Of a stretch of DNA of 64,000 nt, positions 59,505 through 64,000 are shown piece by piece. How positions within the stretch are numbered: the first letter of the stretch is position 1; each line of letters begins with the position of its first letter. This DNA comes from Mactra quadrangularis. Taxonomy: Eukaryota > Mollusca > Bivalvia > Venerida > Mactridae. The translations under genes were made by a program, and so were the position numbers. The notes below the pieces were generated by a model that saw only the letters and a program-made list of their open reading frames with translations, was not told the origin of the DNA and made no database searches. The stretch is taken from assembly GCA_025267735.1 (NCBI GenBank), contig CM046297.1, positions 28,856,011-28,920,010 of the forward strand, read 5' to 3'.

Positions 59505-60170
59505 ATGGAGATTTGAACAATATATTTAAGATATGTATACTATTATCTCAAACATTTCAAGATAGGAATTTCCAAGGTAAATTGTATAATCATATTCAAA
59601 CATAGTTAACAAGTAATTCACATAATTATATTACTCAAACATTTCAATATAAGAAAATTTTAAACAAAGGTAATGTTTAAACATAGAACACAAGTAATTT
59701 ACATAAGTATACAATTACAATTACATGTACAAACCTTTCCAGAATCAAATTTCATTCTTTTTAGGTATAACGTATACTCAAACTATTTAATCATAGAACA
59801 GTAATTCACCACATATTTGAACAGAGAACACGAGTAGTTTACCACATGTCCAAACATAGAACACAAGTAATTTACCACATATTTAAACAGAGAACACAAG
59901 TAATTTACCACATATCTAAACATAGTACACAAGTAATTTACCACCGATTTAAACATAGTACACAAGTAATTTACCACATATTTAAACATAGTACACAAGT
60001 AATTTACCACGTATGTAAACATAGTACACAAGTAATTTACCACATATTTAAACATAGTACACAAATAATTTACAACATATCTAAACATAGTACACAAGTA
60101 ATTTACAACATATCTAAACATAGTACACAAGTAATTTACCACATATCTAAACATAGTACACAAGTAATTT
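59505..60170. repeat. Minisatellite: ~95-bp units, then ~12 x 33-bp units
   Basis: 59505-59785 holds about three diverged ~95-bp units (AACATTTCAAGATAG... AACACAAGTAATTTACATAA). 59786-60170 holds about 12 units of 33 bp built on ACATAGTACACAAGTAATTT. The 33-bp unit corresponds to one segment of the 95-bp unit. Because 33 is a multiple of three, long repetitive open frames appear on both strands (59783-60163 minus, 59846-60172 plus); they are by-products. Confidence 0.88.
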
Positions 60171-61757
60171 AAACTTAAACTTTTTTCATTTGATTAAACG
60201 CCTATTTCTATATTACATATTCAATAGCGTTGTACAAAAATGTTATAAAAATAAATACATGTAAGTTAAAACCCTCCACCATATAAACATAATGTTATAC
60301 AATAAAACAAAACAAAATGAAAAATAAATATCAAACATGATGTTATATAGTGTTTATTTATCTATTTTTTATTGTTTTTATTGAGCTTTTATATTTCATA
60401 TTTTTGGACCTACATCATTCACTGATCATGATTCGACTTAATTTTACATTTGTATCACTATTTTTTATTTATTTCTATTTATTTTATACTGAAAATTAGT
60501 GTCCTGAACAGTATAAAATGATGCTACTGTTAACCGGACACGTCCTGAACAGTGTAACATAACGCCACTGTTAACCAGACATTTCCCCAAAATTGTCGAA
60601 ACATCACCTTTAAAGGGACAATTTATTTAGGTTGTCATTGCAGTCATATTAAACAAGGTATAAAAAGACTGAGAGCGAGGCAATCCTCATTCCTACGTCA
60701 AAATGCACTCACTCAGTATGTTTACCGTAATTGTAAGGTGAGGCATTAACAAGGCATGCCAATTTTAGAAAAGATCAAAGAAAGTAGAAAAATAATGGCT
60801 TTTCAGTCGTTTTTTGAATACATCCAAAGTAGGTGATAATTTGATATCATCTGGTAGCTTATTCCATAGCATGGGACCAACTGTACTGAAGCTTCTGTCA
60901 CTGAATGTTTTTTTCTTATTTATTGGTACCAAAAAATCAGGACTTTGGATTTTGCAGATCTAAGACCAGATCTGCTTTGTACAGGCTTTTGGAGAATTTC
61001 AGTCAGGTATGCAGGTGCAGTTCCAGAAAACAGTTGTACATGAAGGTACATATTTAAAGTTGATTCTTGCTTTGACTGGTAACCAGTGCAGTGAGTACAA
61101 AGCATCATTTGAACTGTCTGATTTTTTAGCCTTAATACTAGTTTGGCACACATGTTTTGAAATCGCTGAAATTTGTTAAGATCACATTTTGAGATTCCAT
61201 ACAAAATTAGATTACAGTAATCAATGTGGGACATGACCAAAGGTAGGGCTAGTGTTTCTGTTGCTTCTTTATCCAAATATTTTCGAATACTTTTAATACG
61301 TAAATAGTTGAGCATGGTAGTTCTACTTTTTGTTTTGATGTGATCTTTAAAGCTTCAGTTTTTTATCAAGAAAGGCCCTTAAATAGCGAATTGTCTTCAC
61401 AGATTTTATAGTTTCACCAGCAATATTGATTGACTGAGTTAAGCATTTTTTCAACTGTGCTCTGCTTCCAAACATGATAAACTCAGTCTTTGAGTTGTTC
61501 ATTTTTAATTTAATTTCATTCATCCACGAATTTATTGTTAAACCACAATCTTCAAGATCAGAAATGGCATTTGCTTCTCCATTCTGATTATTAAGACAGA
61601 ATCTTTTACTAGCAGTGTGGTCAACAGCAATACCATGCACTGATATATCAGATGGAATGACATCATATAAGGTCCCTGCATAAGTAAGATATAGCCACGG
61701 ACCCAAACAACTACCCTGTGGAACACTGCAATCTAATGGACGTACAGATGATGAACT
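60171..61757 (-). mobile_element. 5'-truncated LINE fragment inserted in the minisatellite
   Basis: The insertion is exact: CAAGTAATTT at 60161-60170 continues, in the same 33-bp register, with ACCACATATCT at 61758. No target duplication is visible. The 3' side (left) ends in AAAAAAGTTTAAGTTT on the minus strand, and the 5' side is cut inside the RT domain at LDCSVPQGSCLGP. Confidence 0.8.
60920..61757 (-). pseudogene. Jockey/CR1-like reverse transcriptase fragment, inactive
   Basis: 61757-61347 encodes CSVPQGSCLGPWLYLTYAGTL, then GIAVDHT where active elements have YADDH: the first Asp of the catalytic pair is Val and the Tyr is Ile. A frameshift follows. 61315-60920 continues with IRKYLDKEATETL, HIDYCNLILYGISKCDLNKF and FSGTAPAYLTEIL, the usual C-terminal region of CR1/jockey-type ORF2, with part of the LHWLPV segment degraded. 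About 750 bp of 3' UTR follows. It is a dead copy and is unrelated to the host LINE around it. Confidence 0.82.
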
Positions 61758-62126
61758 ACCACATATCTAAACATAGTACACAAATAATTTACCACATATT
61801 TAAACACAGAACACAAGTAATTTACGTGAGTATAAAACTACCCAAACTTATCAAGATACAACTTTCCATTATTTAAAGTATAATGTATATTCATATTCAA
61901 ACAAAGTATACACGTAGTATACATAAGTGTAAAATCATTTCTATATACTAAGATAGGATTTTTTTCGTTTAAGGTAAGCGTATAAACATATTCAATCATA
62001 GTACACAAGTAATTTACTTAAGTATACAATGACTATTACATTTCAAGACAGAGATTTCCTTATATTAAGGTATAGTGTATATACATATCTTAACAAAGCA
62101 TGCACGTAATTAACATAAGTATACAC
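61758..62126. repeat. Minisatellite resumed: 33-bp then ~95-bp units
   Basis: About two 33-bp units (61758-61825) are followed by about three to four ~95-bp units. The first unit next to the LINE coding region overlaps the end of the ORF2 sequence (ERSSHLERYE), so the repeat grew out of LINE 3' sequence. Confidence 0.75.
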
Positions 62127-63905
62127 TCACTCATACCTTTCAAGATGAGAACTTCTCTCTTTTAAGGCAAATTGTATAAACATGGCAACATTATGGTTAA
62201 TTTCAGTATCAGAACACGACATTAATCTGTAAACATCTAGTTCATTTGGATTGTTAATGTAAACATGGGGAATACATTTAGAACGAAGAATATTGTACAA
62301 TGGACATGTCATAAGAAAATGAAATTCATTGTCTATGCAATTATCACAATAAAAATGTACTATACTCTATCTATACCTAGATGTCAGCCTTGTTATATCA
62401 CCAGTAAATGAGATGAACTTCTAAATGAAGCTAGACTAGAAAGAAATTTTGCTATATCAATACAAATATCATATGGTTCAACTTTATAGTCTGTTTTAAA
62501 ATATGAAAAATGAAATAATTTTGTATTATCTTTGCATGAGGTCATCCAAGACTGCTGATATTGATCAGTGATCCTTTGTACATATAATTTTATAAATATA
62601 TCAGAGTTAACAACTTCCTGAATATTCCATACATAAGCAAATCAATTTGAATTCAAGTTATTTCTTACATTATGAAACCCAATTTGTATGACCTATACTA
62701 TCAAACTACAACAGCATCTCATAACTTAAGCGTACATATCTATTTATTGGCATAGTTAATATTCTCAACCAATATTTAATGTATTTCTTAGCTGAATATA
62801 TATACATTGGTACTCTCCCAGTGTCACCCAACACAGCATCGTTACATGCATTAGTAATAACATTCAAAAAGCGCTTAACAGCATACAAGCGTACATTTTC
62901 AAGACAATTAACATTACACAGCCCCAAATCTCTGAACCACAGAGTAAAATTGGTGCAATTGTTATGTCGGAAACATCAAAAAACGTTTTATCAGGTACAT
63001 GGCTCAACTTACCAAAAGAGTTTAAAATATGGCACAGGGCTTTTTGCCTTTAACAAACATATCTGCAGCCATTTTGTATAATGATAATCTACCACTAAAA
63101 TACACGCCTACGTAACTAAATCCAGTGGCGATTTGTAAATGATTATTGTTGTAGTGCCAGCGTTCACGACGTGCTATTCTACCCCCTCGTTTAAAGACGA
63201 CAATTTTTGTTCTGTTTATGTTTACTTTTAGTTTTTTATCGTTGAAAAACTCACTTAAAACGTTTAATTGCATTTGCAGATCAACTACAGTATCAGACAA
63301 AAGACCGATATCGTCGGCAAACATTAAGAGAAAAAAAAATGTAATATAAGGAATCAAACGTATTCCGTGTGCATTACAATTACACAATAATTTATACAAT
63401 TCATTAATAAACAATGAAAATAAAAAAGGGAATAGACTACAACCTTGTCTCAGCCCTACAGGACAGTCGAATGGTTCCGATACCCATATGTCACTTCTCA
63501 CTTTTGACATTAGAGTATTCACTGGTTATGGTTTTGAACAAATTACCTATTATACCATTGTTCTTAAGAATTTTTAATAAAATGGATCGATCGATAGAAT
63601 CAAACGCTTTCTCAACATCAACGAAAGCAACATATATTGGTTAACGTTTAAGATTTAACTACCTAGAAACAATTCAATACAATACAAAGGCATTATCAAT
63701 GGTACAATAACCTGCTCTAAATCCATCTTGACATTCTGATATTACTGAGTAAGCATTCACGTAAAACGTTAGTCGTTTTGTTAAAATAGCAATATATATC
63801 TTACTAAGTGAGTCAATGAGAGCAATGCCCCTGTAATTATTAGGTGCGTCAGTAGAACCCTTTTTATGAATTGGTACTAAAAAGAGGGGTTCAACTAACG
63901 CATAA
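62127..63905 (-). pseudogene. Non-LTR reverse transcriptase, decayed
   Basis: Pieces of one ORF2 are spread over several frames. 63905-63674 gives VPIHKKGS...NNYRGIALIDSLSK (RT fingers). About 63640-63530 gives FVDVEKAFDSIDR, with the first catalytic Asp intact. 63522-63022 gives GLRQGCSLFPFLFSLFINEL and the catalytic FADD box, then the thumb region. 62927-62706 keeps CLENVRLYAVKRFLNV. 62360-62127 carries a Cys-rich end (CDNCIDNEFHFLMTCPLYNILR) typical of LINE ORF2 C-termini. Frameshifts and stops separate the pieces and the endonuclease is missing, so it is not active. The clade was not assigned. Confidence 0.82.
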
Positions 63906-63910
63906 AAACA

Positions 63911-64000
63911 AACATAAAACTGTATTTGCATAGCTTTTTTAAGAAGTGTTTGCTATTTTATATTCATTGTAATTCTGGCATTTTGTAATGATTATATAAA
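63911..64000. repeat. Block D resumed, running off the window
   Basis: ACATAAAACTGTATTTGCAT and ATTCATTGTAATTCTGGCAT match 22788-22860 and 46800-46870. The repeated gene unit therefore appears to continue past the window edge. Confidence 0.75.

Larger units (their letters stand above)
59418..63910 (-). mobile_element. 4.5-kb insertion: 5'-truncated LINE with expanded 3' repeats
   Basis: The insertion is defined by the break in block D. On the minus strand, RT-domain sequence starts near 63905 (5' truncation inside the RT domain). The C-terminal ORF2 coding sequence runs to about 62127, followed by a tandem-repeat region, and the 3' end near 59420 contains an AATAAAA motif (at about 59434 on the plus strand, reversed). 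A second, different LINE fragment interrupts it at 60171-61757. Confidence 0.8.

Noticed and set aside
59783..60172. Long repetitive open frames on both strands (126 and 108 codons)
   Set aside because: They are generated by a 33-bp tandem repeat, a multiple of three, with few stops; there is no gene context.

Overview
This window looks like nuclear DNA of a mollusc, most likely a bivalve. It is AT-rich, and its genes have intron-type splice signals rather than operons or ribosome binding sites. It carries many tRNA-derived SINE-like repeats of a type I associate with molluscs, decayed LINEs, and several MITE-like elements. The only clear protein family is a bivalve-style six-bladed NHL-type beta-propeller, as found at the C-terminus of many bivalve TRIM-like proteins. 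The species cannot be named from the sequence alone.

The backbone is a tandem array of six same-strand (+) paralogues at 529-1893, 17810-18910, 25947-27046 (frameshifted), 33424-34497, 42874-43980 and 52288-53388. Each is one long coding exon. It has a Ser/Thr-rich, probably disordered N-terminus of about 95 residues and a propeller of about 265 residues, with no RING, B-box, signal peptide or membrane segment. A conserved 3' splice site lies 12-15 bases before every start codon. A conserved candidate splice donor (AAG|GTAT) lies 1-5 kb upstream of copies 2-6, so each gene probably has a 5' untranslated first exon. The residues that differ between copies fall mainly in the loops before and inside each blade that share one face of a propeller.

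The DNA between the genes is a mosaic of the same segments repeated with each gene: 3' flank, short promoter-like block, SINE cluster, candidate exon 1, intron block. Because homologous segments recur, several mobile-element insertions can be read directly as filled versus empty sites. These are two MITE families at TA targets (31515-32201, 35410-36036, 36268-36643), a 744-bp terminal-inverted-repeat element (24758-25501) and a SINE inside one MITE with a 14-bp target duplication.

Region by region: 1-5.3 kb holds copy 1, its 3' flank and a roughly 63-bp satellite with a three-unit higher-order repeat. 5.3-12.8 kb is mostly single-copy here, with a possible EF-hand exon remnant, a decayed Tc1-like transposase piece and a 972-bp TIR element. 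12.8-53.4 kb is the repeated gene array (copies 2-6). 53.4-64 kb is the flank of copy 6, interrupted by a 3.0-kb insertion containing a near-perfect 1.3-kb foldback element and by a 4.5-kb insertion of a 5'-truncated LINE. The 3' region of that LINE grew into 95-bp and 33-bp tandem repeats, into which a second LINE fragment inserted.

Functionally, the array looks like a lineage-specific expansion of cytosolic recognition-type propeller proteins. A role in innate immunity is an inference from relatives, not shown here.
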